A DNA stretch of 64,000 bases from positions 62,001 to 126,000 of the forward strand of contig CAKRZR010000001.1 of NCBI GenBank assembly GCA_934433485.1, given 5' to 3'. The notes beneath the pieces are model-generated. The model had not been told where the DNA came from and ran no database searches. It saw only the letters and a program-made list of their open reading frames with translations. A program made the translations under genes and the position numbers. Shown piece by piece: positions 16,977 through 25,191 of this stretch. The DNA is from an uncultured Eubacteriales bacterium (lineage in GTDB: Bacteria > Bacillota > Clostridia > Oscillospirales > CAG-272). Every line of letters starts with the position of its first letter. Position 1 is the first letter of the stretch.

Positions 16977-19235
16977 TTACGCGCGGTGCAGGACGACGGT
17001 GTCCGCGGCGCTGTCGATGGTGATTCTGCCGTTTACGGTCGGATATTCCGTGCCGTCGTCCGCGGTGTATACGCCGTCTGTGGGAAGCTCCACGGTGGTA
17101 TGTACGCCGCCCTTTTCCGTTACGGAAAATGTGGTTACGCTGCCGTTTTCCCATGCCGCGGAGACGATTCTTCTGCCGCGCGCGCGAAGGCCGGTGAAGG
17201 ATCCGCATGCGAGCTTCTCAGACAGAGCAGGGAGCAGGGAAAGAAAGCCCTCGTGGCTTTGCAGCAGCATTTCCGCGATACCGGCGGTGCCGCCGAAGTT
17301 GCCGTCGATCTGGAACGGGGCGTGCGTGTCCCACAGATTCGGCAGGGTGGATTTCGTAAAGAGCGCGCGGATGTTGTCGTAGGTGCTTTCGCCGTCGCGC
17401 AGTCTCGCGAACAGGTTGATCAGCCATGCGCGGCTCCAACCGGTGTGCCCGCCGCCGGCGGAGAGCCGTCTTTCCATCGTTGTGCGGATCGCGGCGTACA
17501 ATTCCGGCGTATCGCGGGTGATCTGCGCGGCGGGATAGAGACCAAATGCGTGCGAGATGTGGCGGTGACCGGGCTCCGCTTCCTCATAATCCTTGCGCCA
17601 TTCTATGAGCTGTCCGTATTTGCCGACGGTGAGCGGCGGGAGACGATCCGCCATTTCCCGTGCGGTCTTTGCGTCCTCGGGATGGAGTCCGAGAATGTCC
17701 GCCGCCTCGGCATAGAAGCGCAGAAGTCCGCCGATGATTTCGGTATCCATGGTGGGCGACACGGCAAGGTAAACCTCTTTCTTTTCGCCGTTCACATCTA
17801 CGAGATAACGGTTTTCCGGAGACGTAGACGGTCCGGAGAGCAGTCCGCCGTGTCCGTCGTCAAAGAGCGTGTCGAAGAAGAATAGCGCGCACTGACGGAT
17901 GTATTCGTAAGCGGTATCGCGCAGAAATTCTTTGTCCTCTGTGTAGAGGTAGTGCTCCCACATGTGGTACGCGAGCCATGCGCCGCCGACGGGCCACAGT
18001 CCCCAGATACCGTCACCGGCAGCCGCGAAGCCGTAGATGTCGCTGATGTGGTGGACAACCATGCCGCGCGCTTCGTAGTTTTCTACCGCGACCCGCTTGC
18101 CGCCGGGCAGAAGGTAGTCGTTCATGTAGCCAAACAGAGCGTTGACAGATTCGCTCAGTCCCGCTTCTTCCGCCGGCCAGTAGTTCATCTGCAGGTTGAT
18201 ATTTGTGTGGTAGTCGGAATTCCACGGTGCACGCAAGCCCTCGGACCACACACCCTGCAGGTTCGCGGGAAGAGAATCCTCACGGCTCGATGAGACAAGC
18301 AGATATTTGCCAAACTGATAATACAGCGAAATGAGCGACGCATCGATGGCATCGGGATCGTTCTGCAGCCGTTCCAGCCGCTCGTTTACAGGCATATCGT
18401 CTAAGGCGTCGTCACCCAGCCGGATATCGGTACGCTCCATGATGGCGGAGAAATCGGCGATATGCGCATGCAGAAGCGCGTCCCAGCCGATCTCGGATTT
18501 CGAGAGCATCGCAGCGATGGCGGAGGTCATGTCGTCGTGACGGAACGCGGTGGCGATGGCGGTGTAAAGAATCACGTAGGTTGCGTCCGATACCGTAATA
18601 CCGTGCGCGTCCGCTGCGGTTTTGCCATTCGTGACAACGCGGGTCGAGAGGGTGAAGCGGTTGTCGCCGGCAGCGGTGTGACAAAGAGCGGTGAGGTGGT
18701 CATGCTGGTAGGTCAGCCTGTCGATGTTCTCACGACGGAACGCGATCTTCGCGGCAAACGGAGCGGTAGCGGTGAATCGTGCGCAGGCAAGTCCGGCAGG
18801 ATGGGAGCAGAACACCTCGCGTCGGTAGGATACGCTGTCTTTGTCGTAGCAGACCGCGCCGACGCCGTGCGTGAGATTCAGATCGCGGCGGTAGTTTTCG
18901 CAGAAATCATCTTCATGCAGGGTAACGGTAACTTCCCCGGCATATTCATAGGATTGGATGCGGAAGAAGCAGTCCTTCATCGCCTCGTTCGCGTACTGAT
19001 CGGCTTCCCACTCGCGATCGGCGAGGTAGAGCGCGCGCGTTTTATCGAGGATTTCGCGATATCCTTCTACCTTGGTGTTCATCGGACCGCCCGCCCAGAT
19101 CGTCTCTTCGTTGAATCGGAGCTGTTCGGTGCCGACATGTCCATACAACGCCATGCCGAGCTTGCCGGAGCCGGTCGGCGTGATATTTTCCCAGTTGACA
19201 GCCGGGTTGGTGAGATGCAGAATGTACGGGTTCAT
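16977..19235 (-). CDS. Glycoside hydrolase family 95, alpha-L-fucosidase-like
   Basis: A 752-residue protein over the whole GH95 length. The N-terminal beta domain starts with NPAVNWENITPTGSGKLGMA. The (alpha/alpha)6 barrel carries WNSDYHTNINLQMNYWPAEE (catalytic-site Asn pair), then EAEPGHRHISHAFGLYP (region of the acid Glu) and HAPFQIDGNFGGTAG (Asp base). Known members are inverting 1,2-alpha-L-fucosidases acting on host and plant glycans; some act on L-galactosides. There is no signal peptide, so it probably acts in the cytoplasm on imported oligosaccharides. Start at ATG 19235 with GGAGG upstream. It is followed by an EamA transporter gene. Confidence 0.92.
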   Translation of the reverse strand: MNPYILHLTNPAVNWENITPTGSGKLGMALYGHVGTEQLRFNEETIWAGGPMNTKVEGYREILDKTRALYLADREWEADQYANEAMKDCFFRIQSYEYAGEVTVTLHEDDFCENYRRDLNLTHGVGAVCYDKDSVSYRREVFCSHPAGLACARFTATAPFAAKIAFRRENIDRLTYQHDHLTALCHTAAGDNRFTLSTRVVTNGKTAADAHGITVSDATYVILYTAIATAFRHDDMTSAIAAMLSKSEIGWDALLHAHIADFSAIMERTDIRLGDDALDDMPVNERLERLQNDPDAIDASLISLYYQFGKYLLVSSSREDSLPANLQGVWSEGLRAPWNSDYHTNINLQMNYWPAEEAGLSESVNALFGYMNDYLLPGGKRVAVENYEARGMVVHHISDIYGFAAAGDGIWGLWPVGGAWLAYHMWEHYLYTEDKEFLRDTAYEYIRQCALFFFDTLFDDGHGGLLSGPSTSPENRYLVDVNGEKKEVYLAVSPTMDTEIIGGLLRFYAEAADILGLHPEDAKTAREMADRLPPLTVGKYGQLIEWRKDYEEAEPGHRHISHAFGLYPAAQITRDTPELYAAIRTTMERRLSAGGGHTGWSRAWLINLFARLRDGESTYDNIRALFTKSTLPNLWDTHAPFQIDGNFGGTAGIAEMLLQSHEGFLSLLPALSEKLACGSFTGLRARGRRIVSAAWENGSVTTFSVTEKGGVHTTVELPTDGVYTADDGTEYPTVNGRITIDSAADTVVLHRA

Positions 19236-19319
19236 AATAACCTCCTGAAATTGGCACATATTGTAAATTATAGATGGCCGCCGGATGACATGCGTAAAAA
19301 CAGTCGAGGGGACAGGCGT

Positions 19320-20372
19320 TTATTCGTCCTCATCCGTATCCTCGTCCGGCGTATACTCCGGAAGCTTGTCCGGCAGGTGTTCCCGCATGTCGGCGAGCGG
19401 ATTTTTCTGCATGGCCGCTTCCATATCGGGATTTGCTACATGCGTGTAGATCTGCGTGGTGTTGAGCTGCTCGTGACCGAGGATTTCTTTGAGCACGCGA
19501 ATGTCCACCTGTCCGGTTTGGTAGAGCAGGGTTGCCGCCGTGTGCCGCAGCTTGTGGACGGAGTAGCCGCGGTTACCGAGCCCAGCTTCCTCAATGTACT
19601 TTTTCACCATCCACTGGATCGTTTTCACGCTGATCCGCTTGTGCAGCCGGGACAAAAACAGCGCGCGGTCGCCCTTGGTCGGCGTTGCCATCCGGATGGG
19701 CAGATAATGGGACAGCGCGTCGCGGCAGGCGTCGTTCAGGTAGATGATCCGTTCTTTCGCGCCCTTTCCGGTGACACGCAGCGACCGCAGCTTGGTATCC
19801 AGATCGGGAAGATCGATTCCCGCAAGCTCCGACAGCCGCATGCCGCAGTTGAGAAAAAGCGTGAGAATGGCAAAATCGCGTTCGCGGAACTGGGATTCCG
19901 GGTTTTCTTCCACGGTGGTGAGCAGATCGCGGCTTTCTTCCACAGAGAGATGCTTCGGCAAAGCCTTTTTCACCTTAGGCGTGTCGATGGTGAGCGCGGG
20001 ATTCACGTCGATGGCATGCTCGTGAACAGTCAGATATTTATAAAATGATTTGAGAGCGGAGAGCTTGCGCGCTCTGGCGCCGGCGGCGTTTCCTCTGCCG
20101 TTTGACGCGTAATAGAGAAAATCGTACACACGACTTTGCGAGACGCTGCCGAAGTCCTCCACGGTCATGCCGGAGATATTGATCTCCGAAAACGCGTCGG
20201 AGGCAGGATCGATCCCGCGGTCATCGGCGAGCAGAAAACGGCAGAATGTACGCAGATCGAGGCAGTACTCCCGTACCGTTTTGGGAGAACGTCCGAGAAT
20301 GACGGTCATATAGGTGGCAAAGCTGCGTATGGCAGTGGGATACCCGTCCAGGTAGTCCGTGTTTTCAGGCAC
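19320..20372 (-). CDS. Tyrosine recombinase, XerC/XerD-like
   Basis: A 350-residue site-specific recombinase with an N-terminal SAM-like DNA-binding domain (about 10-110) and a catalytic domain. The active-site set is complete: Arg in NCGMRLSELAG, Lys in TGKGAKER, H-x-x-R in HKLRHTAATLL, His in LGHEQLNTTQ, then the Tyr nucleophile in IYTHV. It is longer than housekeeping XerC/D (about 300), with an acidic tail (YTPDEDTDEDE). GTG start at 20372 with GGAGGGG seven bases upstream. No phage genes or att-like repeats are nearby, so a chromosomal Xer-type role is more likely than an element integrase. Confidence 0.9.
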   Translation of the reverse strand: MPENTDYLDGYPTAIRSFATYMTVILGRSPKTVREYCLDLRTFCRFLLADDRGIDPASDAFSEINISGMTVEDFGSVSQSRVYDFLYYASNGRGNAAGARARKLSALKSFYKYLTVHEHAIDVNPALTIDTPKVKKALPKHLSVEESRDLLTTVEENPESQFRERDFAILTLFLNCGMRLSELAGIDLPDLDTKLRSLRVTGKGAKERIIYLNDACRDALSHYLPIRMATPTKGDRALFLSRLHKRISVKTIQWMVKKYIEEAGLGNRGYSVHKLRHTAATLLYQTGQVDIRVLKEILGHEQLNTTQIYTHVANPDMEAAMQKNPLADMREHLPDKLPEYTPDEDTDEDE

Positions 20373-20410
20373 AGCATACCCCTCCTTTCAAAAACGCAGT
20401 GACTTCCTTT

Positions 20411-20416
20411 ATTATA
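20411..20416 (-). promoter_or_regulatory. -10 element upstream of the recombinase
   Basis: Minus-strand TATAAT preceded by TTGCGG; no good -35 is seen. It lies 39 bases before the GTG start. Confidence 0.45.
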
Positions 20417-20468
20417 CCGCAAACCGCGCGGATTTCATGGATAGTTTGTAAATTTTTGCCCAAATGCC

Positions 20469-20496
20469 TTGTAATCCGGCAAAAAAAGCGTACAAT
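20469..20496 (+). promoter_or_regulatory. Promoter of the 198-residue membrane protein
   Basis: TTGTAA (20469-20474), 16-nt spacer, TACAAT (20491-20496). The leader downstream holds two direct copies of GTACCACAG (20512-20520 and 20548-20556), meaning unknown. Confidence 0.55.
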
Positions 20497-20571
20497 ATAC
20501 ACGTAGCCATGGTACCACAGCGGTCTGCCGTCTGCGGTATTTTGTTTGTACCACAGAAAGGACAATCCTCT

Positions 20572-21168
20572 ATGCGTGAATTTTGGAACGACAACCGACA
20601 AACCATCGTACGGCTGATTCTCAATCAGTTTGGAGCGGCTGTCATGGGACTGCTCATCACGGCGGCAGCTTCCTCAAACGATAAACTGATGCTCGGCGCG
20701 AGCGTATTTTCGACAATTTTTTATCTCGTGCTTCTCTATTGCGTCATCTGGGAGCGCGGCGGAAAAGAGCGGATCCGCATCGACGGCGGACGTGCCGCGT
20801 GGAAACCGCTGTACGGACTATACATGGGGCTGCTCGCGAATATCCCGAACTTTCTGCTTGCCGTCCTCGTTCTGATCGGCAAGATTTTCGGCACTGTGGA
20901 TGGACCATTCGGATACGAATGGGCAGGCAACCTCTATGCCATCGCCAATGTCATCACCCGTCTGTGGAACGCGATGTATCTTGGATTGATCCAGACCTAT
21001 TCGCCATACAACCCGATCATCCATTTTCTCGACATACTGCCTGCACTTGCTGTCTGCACCCTTGGGTATTATCTCGGCTTGAAGAATATGCGACTCTTCT
21101 CGATTTTTGATCTGAAGCCGCCGAAAACGGAGACAGGGAGTACCAAGAAACCGACGGAGAAAAAGTGA
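20572..21168 (+). CDS. Integral membrane protein of unknown function
   Basis: A 198-residue protein with about five hydrophobic segments (near 13-33, 40-60, 78-105, 120-140 and 155-175), a Pro/Lys-rich tail (LKPPKTETGSTKKPTEKK), and no signal peptide. Start at ATG 20572, with GAAAGGA upstream; the longer frame crosses the promoter. It is divergent from the recombinase and followed by a terminator, so it is a single-gene unit. I do not recognise the family. Confidence 0.75.
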   Translation: MREFWNDNRQTIVRLILNQFGAAVMGLLITAAASSNDKLMLGASVFSTIFYLVLLYCVIWERGGKERIRIDGGRAAWKPLYGLYMGLLANIPNFLLAVLVLIGKIFGTVDGPFGYEWAGNLYAIANVITRLWNAMYLGLIQTYSPYNPIIHFLDILPALAVCTLGYYLGLKNMRLFSIFDLKPPKTETGSTKKPTEKK

Positions 21169-21176
21169 TTTTTCGG

Positions 21177-21206
21177 AAGAAGCGACTGTCTCTGCCGCTT
21201 CTTTTT
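21177..21206 (+). terminator. Rho-independent terminator
   Basis: Stem AAGAAGCG (21177-21184) / CGCTTCTT (21196-21203) followed by T's, directly after the membrane protein gene. Confidence 0.8.
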
Positions 21207-21254
21207 CGGTTTATCCCCGCATAGACTGTCCCAACATCGGATTTGGGGGGCTTT

Positions 21255-22001
21255 ATGAAATTGGAGGGACGGATTGTCCGCGGCTTGTCGTATGGGCTTG
21301 CCTGTGCGCTGGTTTTTGCTTTCGGCATGACCATTGTAACACAAGGCGTTCGCTTTGCGCGCCGCGTTGTACCTGTGGCAAATGCGGCTGTGCCGCCGGC
21401 GCCGGAGATCTGGGTGATCGATCCCGGGCACGGCGGGGAAGATGGCGGCGCATCGAATGCCACCGGTGCTGTGGTCGAAAAAACGCTCAATCTTGCTGTC
21501 GCTGAACGGATTGCAGCAGTGGCAAAATTGTTCGGGCATGATTGTATATTGACGCGCACGGACGATCGATTGCTGTATGACGCATATCACGATCTGCCGG
21601 AGTATCGCGGAAAGAAAAAAACATACGATTTGCGTAACCGACTGCGTATGGCGGAGAACGCAGCGCTTTTTGTAGGCATTCATATGAATAAGTTTCCAGA
21701 GCCGCGCTACCACGGTCTGCAGGTCTGGTATTCGCCGAACGATCCGAAAAGCGCGGACTACGCAGCGTTTGTGCAGTCATATGTGAAATCGACCTTACAG
21801 CCGGACAACGAGCGTGCGGTGAAAAAGGCTACTTCATCCATTTACCTTTTACACCGGCTGCGCTGTCCGGCGATCCTTGTGGAGTGCGGATTTCTCTCGA
21901 ACGAGACGGAGTGCGCCGCTCTTGCCACACCAGCATACCAGACCGCGTTGTCCGCCGTGCTGCTTGCCGCCATTGCCGAATGCGCGGACGCGAACGGATG
22001 A
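21255..22001 (+). CDS. cwlD: N-acetylmuramoyl-L-alanine amidase, CwlD-like
   Basis: A 248-residue protein with an N-terminal membrane anchor or signal (about 12-30) and an Amidase_3 domain. Zinc ligands and catalytic residues are visible: His in DPGHGGEDGG, Glu in VVEKTLNLAV, His in GIHMNKF, and the catalytic Glu in LVECGFLSN. It cleaves the bond between muramic acid and the peptide stem. The single-domain, anchored form of this length matches CwlD, which helps make muramic-delta-lactam in the spore cortex; a general amidase cannot be excluded. ATG at 21255 follows a GGGGGG ribosome site. radA follows after 43 bases. Confidence 0.8.
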   Translation: MKLEGRIVRGLSYGLACALVFAFGMTIVTQGVRFARRVVPVANAAVPPAPEIWVIDPGHGGEDGGASNATGAVVEKTLNLAVAERIAAVAKLFGHDCILTRTDDRLLYDAYHDLPEYRGKKKTYDLRNRLRMAENAALFVGIHMNKFPEPRYHGLQVWYSPNDPKSADYAAFVQSYVKSTLQPDNERAVKKATSSIYLLHRLRCPAILVECGFLSNETECAALATPAYQTALSAVLLAAIAECADANG

Positions 22002-22044
22002 AAAATAAAAACGGATGTGTAGTATTGTACAGATAGGAGCGAGT

Positions 22045-23508
22045 ATGGCACAGACATCAAAGGGACCGAAAAAGGTCTATGTTTGCAGCGAATGCGATTA
22101 TCAGAGCGCGAAATGGATGGGAAGATGTCCGTCCTGCAACGCGTGGAACAGCTTTGTCGAGGAGACATACGCGCCACCCACATCCGCCGCTGTCACCGGA
22201 GGTGCCGCGCGCCGTTCGAATCTGACCGGCATTTCCGCCGCGCATGGGGAGAGCGACCATGCCATGCGGTTCCGCGATTTCGACGTACCGGAATATATGC
22301 GCATGGATACCGGGATCGGGGAGCTCAACCGAGTACTCGGCGGCGGATTGGTGACTGGGTCTGTGATTCTCCTGGCAGGTGAACCGGGCATCGGCAAATC
22401 GACACTGCTCATGCAGCTGTGCGGCAAAATCGGCGACAGTCGGACGGTGCTGTATGTGTCCGGCGAGGAGTCCCGCGGACAGCTCAAGCTCCGTGCCGAG
22501 CGATTGCAGGCGGATGGTGAAAAATTATACATTCTCACGGAAACGAACATTCACGCCGTTGTCGCGGAATACGAAAAGGTGAAGCCGGAGATTGTGATCG
22601 TGGATTCCATCCAGACGATGTACTCCGATCTGTCCGGCTCCATCCAGGGCAGCGTGACGCAGGTGCGGGAATGTGCGTCGGTGCTCATCGGCAAGGCGAA
22701 AACAGACGGCGCGGCGGTGATCATCGTCGGTCACGTGAACAAGGAAGGCGGGATCGCGGGACCAAAGGTGCTTGAGCACATGGTGGACGCGGTGTTGTCC
22801 TTTGAAGGCGAACGGCGGCAGTCTCATCGGATCATCCGCGCGATCAAAAACCGTTACGGCAGTACAAACGAAATCGGCGTGTTTGCCATGACGGACGAGG
22901 GACTGGTCGAGATCGAGAACCCGTCGGCAATGCTGCTGGAGGAACGTCCTGTCGGTGTCAGCGGATCGTGCGCGGTCTGTATTTTGGAGGGCACACGACC
23001 GATCATCGCGGAGATCCAGGCACTTGCCGCACCATCAACGCTTTCCTCGCCGCGCCGCACCGCCGACGGCATTGATTATAACCGAATGAATCTCTTGCTC
23101 GCGGTGCTGGAAAAGCGGGTCGGACTGCGGTTTTCCGGCTACGACGTGTATCTGAACGTGGTCGGCGGACTGCGCATTGACGAACCGGCGGCGGACGCTG
23201 CGATTGCGCTGGCACTCATCTCGTCGATCCGCGACATCCCGGTGCCGGAGAACGTAATCGCGATGGGAGAGCTGGGGCTGTCCGGGGAATTTCGCACGGT
23301 GTCGCACATGGACAAGCGGTTCGCGGAATCCCACCGGCTTGGATTCACAAAAATTGCCATCCCGAAGCGCACGGAGCTGAAGAAAATCCCGGACGGCGTG
23401 GAGGTGGTGCGCATGGGCTCCATCTACGATGCGATCCGACTGCTCGCGAAACCGGAGCAGGGGAAAGCGGACAAAACGACAGAGGCAGGAAAGCATACGC
23501 ACGAATGA
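22045..23508 (+). CDS. radA: DNA repair protein RadA (Sms)
   Basis: A 487-residue protein with all RadA parts: an N-terminal zinc finger (Cys14, Cys17, Cys28, Cys31), a RecA-like ATPase with Walker A GEPGIGKSTLL, the RadA-specific KNRYGST motif, and a C-terminal Lon-protease-like domain (VGGLRIDEPAADAAIALALI, GELGLSGE). RadA is a branch-migration helicase that assists RecA in recombinational repair. ATG 22045 is preceded by AGGAG. It follows the amidase gene in the same direction. Confidence 0.97.
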   Translation: MAQTSKGPKKVYVCSECDYQSAKWMGRCPSCNAWNSFVEETYAPPTSAAVTGGAARRSNLTGISAAHGESDHAMRFRDFDVPEYMRMDTGIGELNRVLGGGLVTGSVILLAGEPGIGKSTLLMQLCGKIGDSRTVLYVSGEESRGQLKLRAERLQADGEKLYILTETNIHAVVAEYEKVKPEIVIVDSIQTMYSDLSGSIQGSVTQVRECASVLIGKAKTDGAAVIIVGHVNKEGGIAGPKVLEHMVDAVLSFEGERRQSHRIIRAIKNRYGSTNEIGVFAMTDEGLVEIENPSAMLLEERPVGVSGSCAVCILEGTRPIIAEIQALAAPSTLSSPRRTADGIDYNRMNLLLAVLEKRVGLRFSGYDVYLNVVGGLRIDEPAADAAIALALISSIRDIPVPENVIAMGELGLSGEFRTVSHMDKRFAESHRLGFTKIAIPKRTELKKIPDGVEVVRMGSIYDAIRLLAKPEQGKADKTTEAGKHTHE

Positions 23509-23525
23509 AAGTCGGAATATCGCAA

Positions 23526-23856
23526 ATGGACATAGAATATTGAAGCTGTCCTACTACAACAACGATACACTTTGCTCCGAGGTGTGGGCGGACTATACGG
23601 ATCACACCGTTCGTGCCGTCAATCATACGGGCAATATCATCAAAACCGCGTTCGGCGTGGCGACCTCTGTGACATGGGAAATGTACGAGGAATTTCTTGA
23701 ATCCCGCTGCGTACCGCAGACACAGGGCGGGATTCAGGAACGGCTGCGCGTCTGGGCATCCCGGTATACGATCCGCTGGAGATCATTCCAAAAACAGGAG
23801 GCAGACTGACGGAGGACAAGCAGTGGATCCGTATCGAGGAAGTAGGGCAGGAATGA
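23526..23856 (+). pseudogene. Frameshifted small partner gene of a HipA-like kinase
   Basis: A protein of about 110 residues is readable only across frames. The first part (LSYYNNDTLCSEVWADYTDH onward to GGIQERLR) is in one frame. Near 23745-23755 it jumps to another, giving LGIPVYDPLEIIPKTGGRLT and RIEEVGQE, then a stop that overlaps the next start (ATGA). One missing base explains the jump. The natural ATG at 23526 reads MDIEY and stops, so a second missing base near 23540 is possible; otherwise TTG 23540 is the start. The ending resembles HipA-N-like partners fused or coupled to HipA kinases. Decay or assembly error cannot be separated here. Confidence 0.6.
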
Positions 23857-24691
23857 AAGAGGTGATCGTACTGCCCTCGGACGAACGGATCGCGGAAACC
23901 TCATCGCGCGGCAAGCAGGAAAAGTGGTACGACCGGGAAACAGGTCGCTATTACAAGCTCGATCAGTTTGGCTATGAGGCATTGGCGGAAACGGTCACAT
24001 CCGCTCTTCTGAACTACAGCAATATCGAGTCGGATACGCCGTTTTCTTTTGTAAGGTATCGGATGGAGCGGCTGCGTGTTCATGGCGCGGAGCGGATCGG
24101 CTGCTCCAGCGCTGATTTCCTGGCGGATACGTATGTCGGATGGTCGATTGTCACGGTGCATAAGATTCTCACACAGTATACTGGCGGAAAAGTGCGTGAC
24201 ATTCTGGCAAAAATGCCGAGCGATCGGAAAGACTTCTCTATCTTGCCGATGCGGTAACGGAATACACAGGTCTGGCGCAGTTTCCGCAGTATCTTTCCCT
24301 TCTGTTTGCCGTGGACACGCTTATTCTCAATGAGGAACGACACCTTAACAATATCGCGGTTCTGGAGAAGGACGGCACATTCGAGTATTGCCCCATATTT
24401 GATAACGGCGCTGCGTTTTTGTCCGCGATGCAGTTTCATGCGCTGTCCATCGATACAAAAGCCCTCATGCGGGTGGTCCGCGCCTGTCCGTTTCAGACCA
24501 CATTTGCGCATCAGAAGCGGGTTTTGGAGACAGAGTACGGGAAAGTATTCCATATACCGCGGATAGCGGAAGAAGAGCTGTGCGCGTTCCTCGACCCGGC
24601 GGCGGCATATTATCCGGAACCGCTTCGTTCCATTCTACGCGACCGGGTGAAAACCGTGATCCGTGAACAGCTGCGGCGGTATTTCTGTTAA
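23853..24691 (+). pseudogene. Frameshifted HipA-like kinase gene
   Basis: Start ATG 23853 overlaps the partner gene stop. The frame reads MKEVIVLPSD to KVRDILAK, then falls out of frame in an A5 run (24209-24213). Adding one A joins it to ERLLYLADAVTEYTG and on to the end at 24691, giving about 279 residues. The second part carries LILNEERHLNNIAV, resembling the catalytic loop of HipA-like Ser/Thr kinases (usually N-x-DRH-x-x-N; here Glu replaces Asp), and PIFDNGAAF, like the metal-binding Asp motif. Intact members act as toxin kinases or phage-defence effectors. The changed catalytic residue plus frameshift favour a decaying module. Confidence 0.65.
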
Positions 24692-24754
24692 ACAGGAGTA
24701 TGCTTCTGCACCTCAACAGCTCAACTACGTACACATACCAGCGGCAATCCAAGC

Positions 24755-24801
24755 AAAAAACTCCCCCGAAATCCATCCGACGCGGACGGGTTCCGGGGGA
24801 G
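24755..24801 (-). terminator. Terminator of the flavoprotein operon
   Basis: Stem CTCCCCCG (24761-24768) / CGGGGGAG (24794-24801); on the minus strand it ends in six T's, 19 bases after the DUF1667 stop. Confidence 0.88.
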
Positions 24802-24819
24802 CTTTGCGTCTGTCTCTTC

Positions 24820-25188
24820 TTACAGAATATCCTTGCACGCCACGAGATCGCAGCCCATTTCAATAAAGTCCGCGATCAGGATGTCGCCGGTGTGGATCGG
24901 AGCGGGTACGGTGAAGCCGACAAGCTGCGCCATCGCGTCCATAAGATCCTCACGTGGGATCGGACGGCTCGTTTTGACCGGAAGCATGTGGTATTCCGCG
25001 CTGCCCGTCACACCGACCGTGGTCGTCAACGTACGTACCGGGTGCGTGACCTCGCTTTCCGCGTATTTTTTGCCACGCGCGCACGTGTTGCCTGTGACAT
25101 CCGTGACCACACCGTCCGTCAGCGTCACCGTGATCTGACAGCCGGCAGGGCAGACAACGCAGGTCAGTTCTTTCGTTGTAACAGCCAT
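24820..25188 (-). CDS. DUF1667 protein
   Basis: A 122-residue protein with four cysteines at the N-terminus (CVVCPAGC, then GNTCARG), the arrangement of a small Fe-S-type site. The conserved HPVRTLTTTV and IPREDLMDAM segments identify the DUF1667 family. These are nearly always encoded beside GlpA- and GlpB-like flavoproteins, as here (3-base gap), and probably serve as the third, electron-carrying subunit of that complex. Last gene of the operon. Confidence 0.88.
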   Translation of the reverse strand: MAVTTKELTCVVCPAGCQITVTLTDGVVTDVTGNTCARGKKYAESEVTHPVRTLTTTVGVTGSAEYHMLPVKTSRPIPREDLMDAMAQLVGFTVPAPIHTGDILIADFIEMGCDLVACKDIL

Positions 25189-25191
25189 CTT

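Noticed and set aside
19320..20372. Integrase of a genomic island or prophage
   Set aside because: No phage or conjugation genes, no tRNA target and no flanking repeats seen; neighbours are ordinary metabolic and repair genes.
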